Source of the DNA: Trichosporon coremiiforme
Taxonomy: Eukaryota; Basidiomycota; Tremellomycetes; Trichosporonales; Trichosporonaceae
Reading direction: 5' to 3'
DNA: 64,000 nucleotides
NCBI GenBank assembly: GCA_039545355.1
Contig: BCJJ01000031.1
Coordinates: 1 to 64,000, forward strand
The notes below the pieces were generated by a model that was not told the origin of the DNA, made no database searches, and saw only the letters and a list, made by a program, of their open reading frames with translations. Shown here one piece after another: positions 34,227 through 45,312 of this stretch (positions within the stretch are counted from its first letter, which is position 1; each line of letters starts with the position of its first letter). A program made the translations under genes and the position numbers.

Positions 34227-36755
34227 GCTACTCGCTGGTTAGCGTGGAGGGGCCCAGACCGCGATCTGAGAAACCCTCCGAATACTACATAACAGCAGCG
34301 CTGGTCGTGTTCTTTTTTGGGTTCAATGGCTGTCATCGAGGAGTGACGAGGTATCTTGACACTGCCGGCTCTTCCCCTGTCAAGGACAATACAGGAGTAG
34401 CATCACGGCAGTTTGTCACTCGAAGGGCGCGGGATCGTCTTTCAGAGATATATGGAGGATTGTACGACTAGTTAACGCTGTATCAGTGATGACCTCATGT
34501 TATTTGTGTTCATGCTCATGTGCTTTTCAGGACGTAGACCGATGGTACCTCACAGATTTTTCCTATCTTGTCAACAACTCGATCCCTAAACGGCAACTCG
34601 CGCCAAGTTTCCCAGGCTCCATCCTTTCGGCATATATCTGAGGGCGGGTCTCGCACCTTGCCAGGCAACGCTTGCCAGGCAACGCATTAGCGGCGCCACG
34701 AGGCGGCATACCTTGTCATCTTCTGAGCAACACCAGATGATGCTCTCCGACGTCCGCTGATGCTATGCTGCGGACTCACGACGACCCTTGTTTAACACGA
34801 ACATGGTACTGCTTGAAGGACGGCTCTCAGTGCAGCGTCCGCACCTAGCTCATGCAATGCAAAGGGAAGGCAATAGCACTCATGCTTCTCTGACGACAGT
34901 TGTTCAGGACAGTTGCTCTCGCCGTTCCACCCGACCTCTGTCGCTGACATGGTCGGAACAACTTCGGAAAGGTGACATCCCTCTGGCATGTGAAAAATGT
35001 CCAACGAATTGTGTCCAGCGATCAAGTTCCGCAAGCGTCTCGGAGAGCAAGAGGCGCATTCCTGCCCGTGTCTCGTTCAATGTGACCTGAATCGGATAAC
35101 TGCGAGCGGGGTGGTGGATATCCACCTAGACCACACACTGGCGGAGATAAGTAGGCACGTGGGCGGACCTGCCTCTCAGTGGATGGTGGAGCGCTTCAGC
35201 GGAGCGTCTGTGTGGGCGACGGCGACGGCCATGGCCGCGGAGCTGTGGGACCGCGGGGCCCGCCGACTCGGTGACGGTGGTGTGGGTGGTGTACAGCAAC
35301 GCTCGTGCGATGCACAGCCGCGTGCGGTGCACTCCTCAGATTAGCCATTAGTCACCCACCCGACCTTACCGACAATCTGCGACAATGTCGGCAAGCACCC
35401 TTGGCATCCTTTTCCATCTTTGCCGTCTCTCGGCCTTCATTCGACATGGGTTGCGCACGTTCCAGGCAAACGTGCGCTCCGTCGTGATGCTACTGTGGCT
35501 CTGTGGCCTGAACGCGATGCACAGTCGCAAGTTCGGAGCAGAAAAGCACTCAAAAACGGACCGAAAAGGGATCATTGGAGCTAAGTATAACACGAGCCTC
35601 GACGCCTCAGGCCGGTACGCTGGAGCTAACCGCGACGAGCGCTGGGCGGGCGCGAGGGCAGCCCTTCCATCGCCGTTTCCTCCAAAGGCGTAAAAGACAG
35701 CCAGGGCAGCAGCGGCACCATCGAGAATCCACAATGGGCTCACGCGAGGTCGCCGCTCCATTTCAGGACAAGGAGATGTGTTCACGAAACAGCCGGCAGC
35801 AAAAAAAAGTTCGTGATCGCTGCTCTGGGGCTCCAATCCTCTGTCTGTCTTGTGAGATCGTGCGCAGAGCACAGCTAGAGGGCCTAGGAGAGTCGCGACG
35901 TTCACGGCAGAGAGCGGAATTCGGGCCTGGTACGTCGAGCTTGAACTCAAAGGCACACATCTTGCAATGACGTCCCAAGTGTCGTGTCAGGGACAGGGGC
36001 CTGCTCCGACGGGCCGGTCTGTATTGGCAGCGCGGAGCGTCCCACTGTGAGGCGGCCCCCAACTCCCCACTGCGTTACGATGGCATACTCCCCTATGCTG
36101 ACCTGATCTGTTCTCAACACTCTCCACAGAAGACCGCCTGCTAGTCTGAGAGCATGCAGATCACTGACTGACCTTGGTGAATGAGACCAGATAGCCGGGT
36201 GTTGGCCGGAATGAGTTCAACTGTGCCAAGGGCCTAGTTCCAAATCGGGATCCGCCTGCTAACGGGTCCCTTGCCAGGCACTGATCGTGCTCAGGACAAG
36301 CAGGAGCGCGCAGGAGACTTTGGCTGAGATAGTGTGGATATTCGCGATTCCTAGCCGCTGTGCCTCGGCAACCATACGCTTCCCCTCCTACCCTCCTTGG
36401 CTCCGTCACGCCCCGCCAGCCCCGCCAGCGACCGGGACACCGTATGGAGCTAATCAAGCTTCACGAGCTTAGCCAATGCCCTCTCTAGCGGCGACCCAGA
36501 GGAGGGCTCCTGGAGGGCTTTTGTGGGTCACCCCGCTGCTTTGCCCTCCCTTTCCCCTCCGACCGCTCAACGTCGACCCACCCCCGCCGCTATGCGGATC
36601 AGTGGATCCTCGACCCTCGCTTGGCCATGGCCCCGCCCGGTATTAATAAGCTCGACCGCTAACTGCTGCCTGACCCTCCCCCTTCAGATCAGTATATTAC
36701 CAGCACAGCCCGCTGACCGCCCGGTTCTTCACCTGATCTACCCGTGCAGCCCGCC
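34227..36755. other. 2.5-kb intergenic region
   Basis: 3' flank of the Tea4-like gene and upstream region of the Git1-like transporter. It contains a tandem X-box-like element at 34657-34684. No convincing open frame or RNA gene. Confidence 0.5.
34657..34684. promoter_or_regulatory. Tandem RFX X-box-like element
   Basis: Two perfect, directly adjacent copies of CTTGCCAGGCAACG. Each is an imperfect palindrome (TTGCC-A-GGCAA) matching the X-box layout of RFX-family sites (GTTGCC, 0-3 bases, GGCAAC). It lies about 430 bp past the Tea4-like stop and 2.1 kb before the transporter start; its target is unclear. Confidence 0.5.
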
Positions 36756-38818
36756 ATGAGCCACGCTCTCAGCCACACAAGCTCCGAGGAGCGCGCAGCG
36801 CCCTTCTCCGAGAAGGACAAGGTCGACGGCACCGCCGCCCGCGTCGACGATGCGGGCCTCAAGCGCCGTAAGCGTCACACGCTTGGCAACACTGCGACCA
36901 TCTTTGCTTCTGTGAGTAAACCTTTGGATTGCCACCCGCATGCCTCGTGGGCGCAGCGCCACCAAGTGACCAAGTGACTGACCACCAGGGCTCCGCCATG
37001 TTCTCGGACGGATACTCCAACGCCGCCATCGGACCCGTCAACACGGTGCTGAACGCCAAGTTCCCAGAGGTCATGGATCCGAAGCACCTGGGCGCAAACC
37101 CACGCGCCAAGTCGAACCGTAACCTCCTCTCTGCGATGGCGTTCGCTGGAATGGTGAGTTCCACAGCCTGCAGCCGCATCAGCCGGCGGGTGCCATGTTG
37201 TGCACCGGCTGGGCCGCATGGCTGGCAGAAAGGCACCACATGACCTGCACAGCAGCTGACGTCAAACAGGTCATTGGCCAGCTGAGTGAGTCGCAAATCC
37301 CAAACGAGCCGGCAGAACGGTGGGGTCAGGTGACACTCGACCCGTCGATCTCACGTGCCAAGCCTGCAATGCCAAGGCTCCATATGGTCCTGAACGAGTG
37401 CTGACAGGGCAGGTTTCGGATGGGTCTCGGACAAGGTTGGACGCAAGCTCGGCATGTTCATCTGTACCGGCATGATCTTTGTGAGTGCTTCGAATTCCGC
37501 GTGAGAATCGTGGCTGATGGCGATTTAGGTCTTCTCGATCCTCTGTGCCGCCTCTTCCGGCCCCAAGGGACACCCCCAGGTCCTGATCAACTGTTTGATT
37601 GCGTTCCGTTTCCTCCTCGGTATCGGTATTGGTGGTGAATACGTGAGTACCTGGGCGTTCGGTGTGGCGATCGTAGATCGTGGCGCAGCCTGCTTTCGGC
37701 AATCCTTGCTCCCCAGTCGTAGTTCCGAGTGCTGACATCTCCAGCCGTGTGGCTCCGTCACTGCCGCCGAGGCGACTGAGAACTCGGGCGTCAAGAAGAA
37801 CCACCAGCAGCGTCTGTTCGTGTGGGCGACCAACTCGATGCTCGACGCCGCGTTCGCCATTGCATGGTTTGTCGCACTCGTCCTGCTCTGGATCTTCGGC
37901 TGGGACCACAAGAACATCATCTGGCGTGGAACCCTCGCGCTCGGCGCGATCCCGCCCCTGATCCTCATCATCGCGCGTCTCTTCATGGAGGAGCCTGAGG
38001 CGTACAAGAAGAACTCTATGCGTCACACTCGCATCCCGTACTGGCTCGTGCTCAAGCGCTATTGGGTCCGTCTCATTGCCGTCTCGGTCGTCTGGTTCAT
38101 CTACGACTTCATCACATACCCCTTCGGTACTTACTCGGACGTCATTACGAAGAACGCCGCCCCCAACGCAACCATTTACGAGACCCTCGGCTGGTCCTGC
38201 CTCATCAATTCGTTCTACCTCCCCGGCACCATCATTGGCTCGTTCGTCTCTGACTGGCTCGGCCCCAAGTACACCCTCATCACCGGTCTCCTCCTCCAGG
38301 CCGTGTTCGGCTTCACTCTCTCGGGTGCTTATGAGCGCTTCTTCCCGCCTAACGGCCACACTCCCGGCGGCCTCGCCGGATTCGCCATCATGTATGGTGT
38401 CTTCCTTGCGTGCGGTGAGCTCGGTCCGGGCAACAACCTCGGCCTCCTTGCCTCCAAGGCCATTGGCCCCACCGCGGCCCGTGGACAGCTGTACGGTATC
38501 GCCGCCGCGATCGGCAAGGTCGGTGCCTTCATCGGCTCGTACTGCTTTACGCCCATGATCGACTCCTTCTCCAAGAAGTCCGAGTACCTGGGCAACACGG
38601 GAATCTTCTACGTCGGTTCCGCGCTCGCCGTCTTCTCCGCTCTTGTCGCCTTCATCTTCATCCCCAACATCAAGGCCGACGCCATGGTCGACGAGGACGC
38701 CCTGTTCCGCGAGTACCTCGCCGACCACGGGTACGACGTCAGCCTCATTGGAGAGCCGGGATATGTCGACCCCGAGGAGGTCACAGACATGAAGATTGAG
38801 CACCACCACGGCAAGTAA
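36756..38818 (+). CDS. MFS glycerophosphodiester/phosphate-type permease (Git1-like)
   Basis: Exons 36756-36911, 36989-37153, 37270-37285 (16 nt), 37413-37480, 37529-37642 and 37745-38818 give 530 aa. The MFS signature between helices 2 and 3 is FGWVSDKVGRKLGMF. FLLGIGIGGEYPCGSVTAAE and the second-half segments AIMYGVFLACGELGPGNNLG and TAARGQLYGIAAAIGKVGAF are typical of the Git1 branch, which imports glycerophosphoinositol or glycerophosphocholine as phosphate and lipid precursors. About twelve hydrophobic helices are visible. The cytosolic tails are charged, ending DMKIEHHHGK. Regulation by phosphate is typical of the family but no Pho4-type site was confirmed here. Confidence 0.9.
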
Positions 38819-39135
38819 GGTGCGGAGAGGAGCGGGGTCTCAACGCCCCGCCTGTAAGGATCCGGCGGTTGCTATCAATAACAGTGGTATAATGATGTAT
38901 CTCTTGATATGTGCGTGCTGGGGCATGGTTTGACGTTGAGTCTGGTCTCAGTTAGCCAACGGGCGGTCGGCGCCTTACGCATGTTCTGTTATGGGCTGGT
39001 GCACCGTGAGAAAGATGCGAAGTAAGCAACTGGATATCCAATCGGTGACCGCTGGGCAGGCCAATCAGTCCGTGGCTAAGTGTGTGGGCTAGAGTACACT
39101 TTGGATACATTGGCGGACAAGACGGGTCTATAACT
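38819..39135. other. Convergent 3' flanks
   Basis: 317 bp between the transporter and the WBP4-like gene. No gene or repeat seen. Confidence 0.5.
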
Positions 39136-40163
39136 CTACTTCTTCCGGCTGCTTGGCGGCGGTCGGCGCTTCTTGAACAGGCTGCCGCCTGCAGCAGGAG
39201 CCGCCGCTGGAGTCTCAGCAGGCTCGGCCTTTACCGGCGGTTCCGGCGCGCCGTCCTCCTTCTTAACGTCGGGCTCCTGCTTCACCTCCTCAGCGGGCTC
39301 CGCCTTGACGCCCCCCGGAGACTCCGTCTTGACCTCAGCCTTGGCCCATCCCGAAGCTCCAGCCCGGCTTCCATCCCCATTCTGCTCCTCCTTGACTTCT
39401 GGCTCTTTCTCGCCAATCTTCTTCTCCTTCGACTTGAACTTGAGTGTCGTCAGAGCAGCAGGGTCCCAGTCGTCATCGTCGTAGGGGTCCGCGTGCTTCT
39501 TCTGCTGGATCTTGAACTCGCGCAGATCCTCGGGATCTTCCTCCGCTTTGCGTTTCTCACCGCCCTCGGCCTCGGCGGAGGGAGAGGGCACGGCAACCTC
39601 CTCCCACTCTCCGACCTTTGTCGTGCGTCCCCGCACCATCTGCTCGATCTCGTACGAGCTCGGCGCCTCCTCGCCTGGCGCTAGGCCGAGGTCGGCCGCA
39701 CTCGAGTAGTTCGACCACTTGTCCCCGCTCGGCTTTGCGCGCTTCACGGGCGCGGGGGCAGCTTGCTGGATTGGCCGGCCGGTATAGGCTCCGCCATCAC
39801 GGGATGAGTGCGCTGCGCTCGCCGCCTGAGTGTCAGCTTACGACGAACTCAACCAAGCTGGAGTTACTCACAGCCTCTATCCGCGCAATCTCGGCTGCAT
39901 GCGCTGCCTTCTCGCGCTTATCCCGCTCACCGCCCTTGTAGAGGTCACGGATAAAGCGCTCCTTGCTACCCTGGTGCTTCAGGCCCCACTCATGCAATCG
40001 TCGCGACTGATGTTAGTTCGGACTATCCAGATCTAACTCACAGGGGCATCGTCGCGCACAAAGATGTTGCAGTACTTGCACCAGTACTGTTTCTTCGACA
40101 CCCAGTATCTGTGAAATATCAGCTAGCTTCCACAGTCGATTCAGCTGGGACGCACTCTGCCAT
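39136..40163 (-). CDS. WBP4/FBP21-like U1-type zinc-finger spliceosome protein
   Basis: Exons 40156-40163 (8 nt), 40042-40108, 39872-40006 and 39136-39825 give 299 aa. The protein starts MAEYWVSKKQYWCKYCNIFV, followed by RLHEWGLKHQGSKERFIRDL, which is the matrin/U1C-type C2H2 finger that opens WBP4 (formin-binding protein 21), a component of activated spliceosomes. The remainder is charged and disordered (Lys/Glu/Pro-rich repeats of VKxE type) and ends in basic KKRRPPPSSRKK, a likely nuclear signal. No WW domain is visible, unlike animal WBP4, so the match rests on the finger. It is divergent from BET4 with 227 bp between start codons. Confidence 0.82.
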
Positions 40164-40390
40164 GATGTCGGTGTCGAGGTCGAGCGGGATGGACTGTTGA
40201 CAAACCCGATCGCGTCTGGAGCAGACCGAGATACATGGTGGCGGCAGTGATGATCTAAAGTGGAGGAGCGGATAAAGCTGTGTTTTACGGAGACCCCGCA
40301 CGCTCACGCGCGCTGTGACGACGATGAGCTGAGGTGATAACGCTCGACACCAGCGATTCTTGACTTTCGACACCCGATTATCACAGAACA

Positions 40391-41683
40391 ATGGTACATG
40401 CTCTCAGTTGTGCAGTTGAGTACTTTCTAACTGACATCAGCACGGCGTCAAGCGGACAAAAGTCTCGCCCGAGGCGGCAGAGGCGAAGCGCCTGAAGGAG
40501 CTCGGCAAGATCCAGGCGTACCTGACGCTGGAGGAAGACGTGCTTGCGCGGGTGAGTTGCCGGATTTGCCGTGAACTGACAAGCAGAAAAAGGCAAAGGA
40601 CTACTCTCCCGAGGCGCTGAAGAAGACGACGGAGCTGCTCGACCTGAATCCCGAATTCTACACTATGTGGAACTACCGGCGGCATATCCTGACGAGGGGT
40701 CTGTTCCCGAACTCGTGAGCTTAGCGATTCGATCGAACGGTGAAAGCTGACACGCAGGAAGCCGGAAGAGATTGTTGCGCTTCTTGGGGCTGACCTCCGA
40801 CTGACGGTGGCGTACCTCAAGGTGCACCCGAAGGTGTACTGGATCTGGACGCATCGCATGTGGTGCCTCGAGAACATCCCAAAGGGACCGGGCGACACGG
40901 AGGGCTGGCGGAATGAGATGTGGAAGGTCGAGTTCGGACTTGTTGAGAAGCTGCTCGAGTCGGATGCGCGGAACTGTAAGGCGCAGCGTCGTCCAGCAAG
41001 CTAACACGCAGTCCACGCCTGGGGATACAGGCGGTACATCCTGCGCAGCCTGCCCGAGACGGCGGAGAAGAAGACGCCGCAGGACGAGCTCAAGTACACC
41101 ACGCGCAAGATTGAGGCGAGCTTCTCCAACTTCTCGGCGTGGCACTATCGTACGAAACTCCTCGCCAAGATGTTCGGCGACATGACACCGGAGCAGATCG
41201 CGGAGAAGAAGGACGAGGGTGAGCTATCTTTGGCGCACGAAAGCTGACATGGCAGAGTTCGAACTCGTCACGCAAGCCCTTTGGACAGAGCCGGCAGACC
41301 AGAGCGGATGGCTATACCACCGCTGGCTGGTTGGACAACGTAGGTCGCCACATCTCTCAGCACTAACCTCCCAGAGCCGAGCAAGGAGGTACTCGACCGT
41401 GAGCTCAGCAGTATCAAGGAGTTGCACGAGGCGGAGCCCGACTCCAAGTGTACGTGCTGAAACAGTGGTCTTGAAGCTGACAGCAGGGTGCATGAATGCG
41501 CTTGCGCACTACCTTCTCCTCTCCACAAGCTTGGGATACGGAGGGGATGAGCAGCGCGAGGAGGCGAAGAAGCTCCTGGCGCGACTGGAGACGATCGACG
41601 CGGATCGGAAGGAGCGGTACCGCGAGCTCTGTAAGTTTCCACACCGCGACATGTACTGACATCCAGTGAGCCAGTACGAGTAG
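40391..41683 (+). CDS. BET4: Geranylgeranyltransferase type II (Rab GGTase) alpha subunit
   Basis: Nine exons: 40391-40393 (ATG alone), 40441-40551, 40587-40714, 40758-40975, 41012-41218, 41256-41339, 41375-41449, 41487-41630 and 41667-41683, giving 328 aa. After splicing the N terminus is MHGVKRTKVSPEAAEAKRLK, as in family members that start MHGR.K. Prenyltransferase-alpha repeats are clear: NPEFYTMWNYRRHIL, HPKVYWIWTHRMWCL, NFHAWGYRRYILRSL, FSNFSAWHYRTKLL and DQSGWLYHRWL. The subunit pairs with Bet2 and the escort protein Mrs6 to geranylgeranylate Rab GTPases. Every intron is 35-47 nt and the final coding length is a multiple of three. The initiator codon in its own exon is striking (see findings). 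Confidence 0.93.
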
Positions 41684-41757
41684 CGCAAGAAGTGCACGAT
41701 GAATAATGAGATCGCATGCAAATGTACACTACTAACGCCCATCTACGTTTACGCCTA

Positions 41758-44700
41758 CTAAGCGTCAATGACTTCTTTGGAGAAGAGACCACGTCCGAAC
41801 GCGCCCGCCACAACGGCGAATCCGTCGTCGCTGTCGTGCACCTCGTTGAGGAAGATGTCGTGGCGGTCCGCGAGGCGCGTCTGGTTCCTCCGGATCTCCT
41901 GCACCATGGTGTGCTGCTGCGCACAGAGGATGCACTCGGGATCCGAGTCTGAAAGGCACCGCTGATGGTAGCTGTGCTTGCACATGAAGTGGACCGACGG
42001 CAAGTCGAGCTGGCCGCCACAAGCAGCGCACTGCGTCACCTGGAACACTTCGGGCGCCTTCGTGTTCGTGAGGTTCGCGATCTGCTGCTCCTTCGCTGCC
42101 GTCTCGGAGCGGTACGACTGCACGAGCGACTTGTCCTGATTGTCAGCGTGATCCACATTTTATCCACTCGAAACTCACCGCTTCGATCTCGTTCTTCGTC
42201 TCGTCGACCTTGCTTCGCAGCCAGTCCTTGACGAGACCGACGCTCGCGACGCCGTTTCGACTGACGAGCTGCACGACAGCCAAAGGCGGGATAATGCGTT
42301 CCTCGTCGATCGTCGCAAGAATGCCCGACAGGCGGTCCTGGTATTTGCTGAGGATTGCCGGGGTAGACGTCATCCAGCGCAGCACGAGCGGGTACAGTGA
42401 CAGGTTCGTCGGCCCATACACGTCCAGGTATCTGAACACCTCGGATCCGGGGTCCGGAGTGTTGCCGTTCGCTGTGTGGTCCGGCGACTCTGCCGCCTTC
42501 TCCATCCAGTAGCGCAATGCGTCCTCGTACATTCCCATCGATTCCCACAACCCCACGAGTCCGTCCGTGAAGCCTGCCATTGAACACAACACAAGCGCGT
42601 GCATTGGGTCGAACGGGATGCTGTCGCCCGATCCTAGGAGCGAAATCACCTTTGATCGCGCTGTCGACGCGACGGCGGCATCGCTGCTGTTCGTGTCGTC
42701 GAGATACAACTCGAGGAGCGTATTCCACACTGACCGTTGGTCGGAGAGCGCCGGATCCGTCGAGTCGTTCTCCTCCCGCCGCGGGATCGGAACGCTAGTC
42801 CGCTGGGCCGTGGCATCCACTTTCTGACCCCAAAGGGAGTAGGCGACGTCTTCGAGGAAGTGCACAAAGAGGTTGTGGTAGTCGATAAAGTGGGGGAAGA
42901 AGTGGCGCGGCGATGGCGGGATGTAACTCGGCTCCTCTTCCATCGGACTCTCAGCCTCTGGTGTAGAAGGGTCCGTTGGCGCCCCGTTAGGGGTTGCTGG
43001 CCCGCCAGAATGCTGGTTGTCGGCGCCGAACAGCCTGTTAACTCCTAGGTAGGAGAGTACGGCCGGCCCACTTCCGTTCGCCCTCGAGTCGGGATGCATA
43101 TCCTGGTGGGTCGTCTTCTTGCCAAGATTTCCAGAGCACAGGTCGATGAGCAGGTCGGTAGTGGCTTCCGGCTCGTGTTGAAGGAGGCTACGGCCGTAGT
43201 GGACAAGGTTCTCCTCGCATGCCTCAGGTCCCAGGGAACGGAGGTACCGAAGGGCATCTTTATACTCCTCAGCATCTTCGATCTGGATGCGCAAGTAGTC
43301 CTCGTGACGACCATACTTTCTCGCCAGGTACGTAGCGTGCTCGAAGAAGCCGGCCTGACGACAAACGCGGATCGCGGTGTCGAGGTCGAAAGGCAGCTCG
43401 TCAGCGCCGGCATCCCGCTTTGCCTCGTTCTTGATGAAAGCATCGAGGCGGGCACGGTCTGATGTTTTGGTGTAGCAGTTCAGCAGCAGTGTTGTGTGAT
43501 CCGGGTTAGCGAGGCCACGGGCGTGCAGTTCTTGCAGGTAGGTCGTGAGATTGTTAATCCGCTGGGCGTCGAGGAACTGTTGTCAGTTGTGCAAGGCCGG
43601 AAACCTACTTTTCGGATGACATAAGAAGGCTGTGTGAAGCCCAAAGTCTTGACGAACTGAGACATGGCGCCGTCAAAGTCCCCCTTACCATACAGATAAT
43701 CTCCATACAGCATGTGGATCTCTGCGATACCGGCGTCCGCCAACCCCTGCGATTTCGCCAGTCCCAGTGCAAGCGTGTAGAGGCTGCGCTTGTACAGAAC
43801 GTCCAACTTCGCAGTCGTCGCATGCTCCTCGAGTTTGGACAGCTGAAGTTAGTCAAGAGTTCGAGGATTCGGCTCACCTGGCCATCGCCCTCAAATACGA
43901 AGATTGTTCCCCACTGCGAGAAGATCGCCTTGATGCCGTTGCGGAACACACCAGAGTAGGCCACGATCTTGTTTTCGAGATCGAATACCGTGATCTTGGC
44001 GGCGTCCGCAGAATCGTCGGCGGCCCCTCGGGGCATTTGGCGTCGCGCAGCGGCAGTGGGCACCGAGGGCGAGGTGATGATAAGGTTATGCTTTGAAACA
44101 AACGCAGAAGACTTGCGGCCATCGTATGCGTAGCAAGCTCCTCTTCCTTCGGGGCTGTAGAGATAGATCGCCTCGTCGCGGGCGACGACCATATTCTGTC
44201 GATCCCAGTCCATCGACGCGCAATCCAGTCCGCAGCCAATCTCATCTAGGACGCGTGCCTCCCCTCCCTTGGCGGATACTGGTGCAGCAAGGACTCGATT
44301 TGTTGTGACAATGAAAAGAGTCGTCGCGTTGGGGCCATGCCTCTGTGAGTGGGACTCACGGAAGCCGAGGCCGGTGATGGCTTCTGGTGCTCGCTCGTTA
44401 GGCTCCAGCACCACTCGCGCCTTCGGAAGCGATGTCAGGGCTGTCGGTGAGGTCGTAAGGGATTGAAGAAGATGACGGTACAGCAGCACTGTGCCATCAC
44501 CTAAGCCGATGGCAAGGTGTGAAAGATTGCCCGCTAATGCCACGGAAGATACCTGCATGTCAGTGGCAGAGTCGACGGCGTGCTTACGGGGTGTGGTCGT
44601 CCGCTAGGCGGCTGTATTCTAACGTTGCGCATGAGTAGTGGTCCTCCCTTCTTCTTGTCGTCTTTCGACAAGTCCCAGACCTTGAGAATAGGCTGGCGGC

Positions 44701-45028
44701 TTCCCTCGTCCTCGCCCACAGCAAGCAGCAGGCCGCCAGCCTCGAGCAGAGCCGTTGCTCTGCCGTTTCCCTCCCATGCAGTGAAGGTTCGTTGAGGCAC
44801 GAAGTGCCGGTCGAAGACAGTGATAGAGTTGCCGCTAGATATAATGACACTTGGCGTCAACGGAGACGACGGCGATGTCGGTGTCACCACGATCGGTTGA
44901 ACTAGATCGCGCAACGCACGGGGAGCCACGGCGAGGTCTTCGATGTCCTTGACGGTGTCGAGATCGAAGAAAGTGAACTGGCGCCACTGAGGGGCGGACA
45001 CAGCGTCCACCCTCGACGGTCCTGCCAT
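41758..45028 (-). CDS. VPS11: Vacuolar sorting protein Vps11 (HOPS/CORVET core, RING-H2)
   Basis: Exons 44588-45028, 43878-44552, 43609-43842, 42179-43576 and 41758-42135 give 1041 aa. The N-terminal half is beta-propeller-like ([36 protein letters not shown]). The middle is a clathrin-repeat helical solenoid with [56 protein letters not shown] and [20 protein letters not shown]. The C-terminus carries the RING-H2 [23 protein letters not shown]. This is the standard Vps11/Pep5 architecture. Vps11 is a core subunit of the tethering complexes for vacuole and endosome fusion. It ends 74 bp from the BET4 stop and starts 284 bp from the giant gene on the other strand. Confidence 0.93.
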
Positions 45029-45312
45029 GTCGTCGTTGGTGAGTGAGGGTGTATATGTGACCGTGAGGTTGATGCAAGGACAGAACAGCAATCAGCCGAC
45101 TGTCTGGCGTAGAGGGAAGCTGATCCAGCGGTAACGTCACTGCCTGGTGGTGAGTCTTAGCAGGGAGGACGCAATAAGACGACCGTGGAACCGCGGGGCT
45201 CCAACGTTTCAGCCTGTCCGGTGAACCGATCGAGATAAGTCGTCACAGGTCTCTAGCTCAACAATCGCACAACAGGACCATTACAGCTAGCGGCGGTGCA
45301 GTAGTGTGCAAG

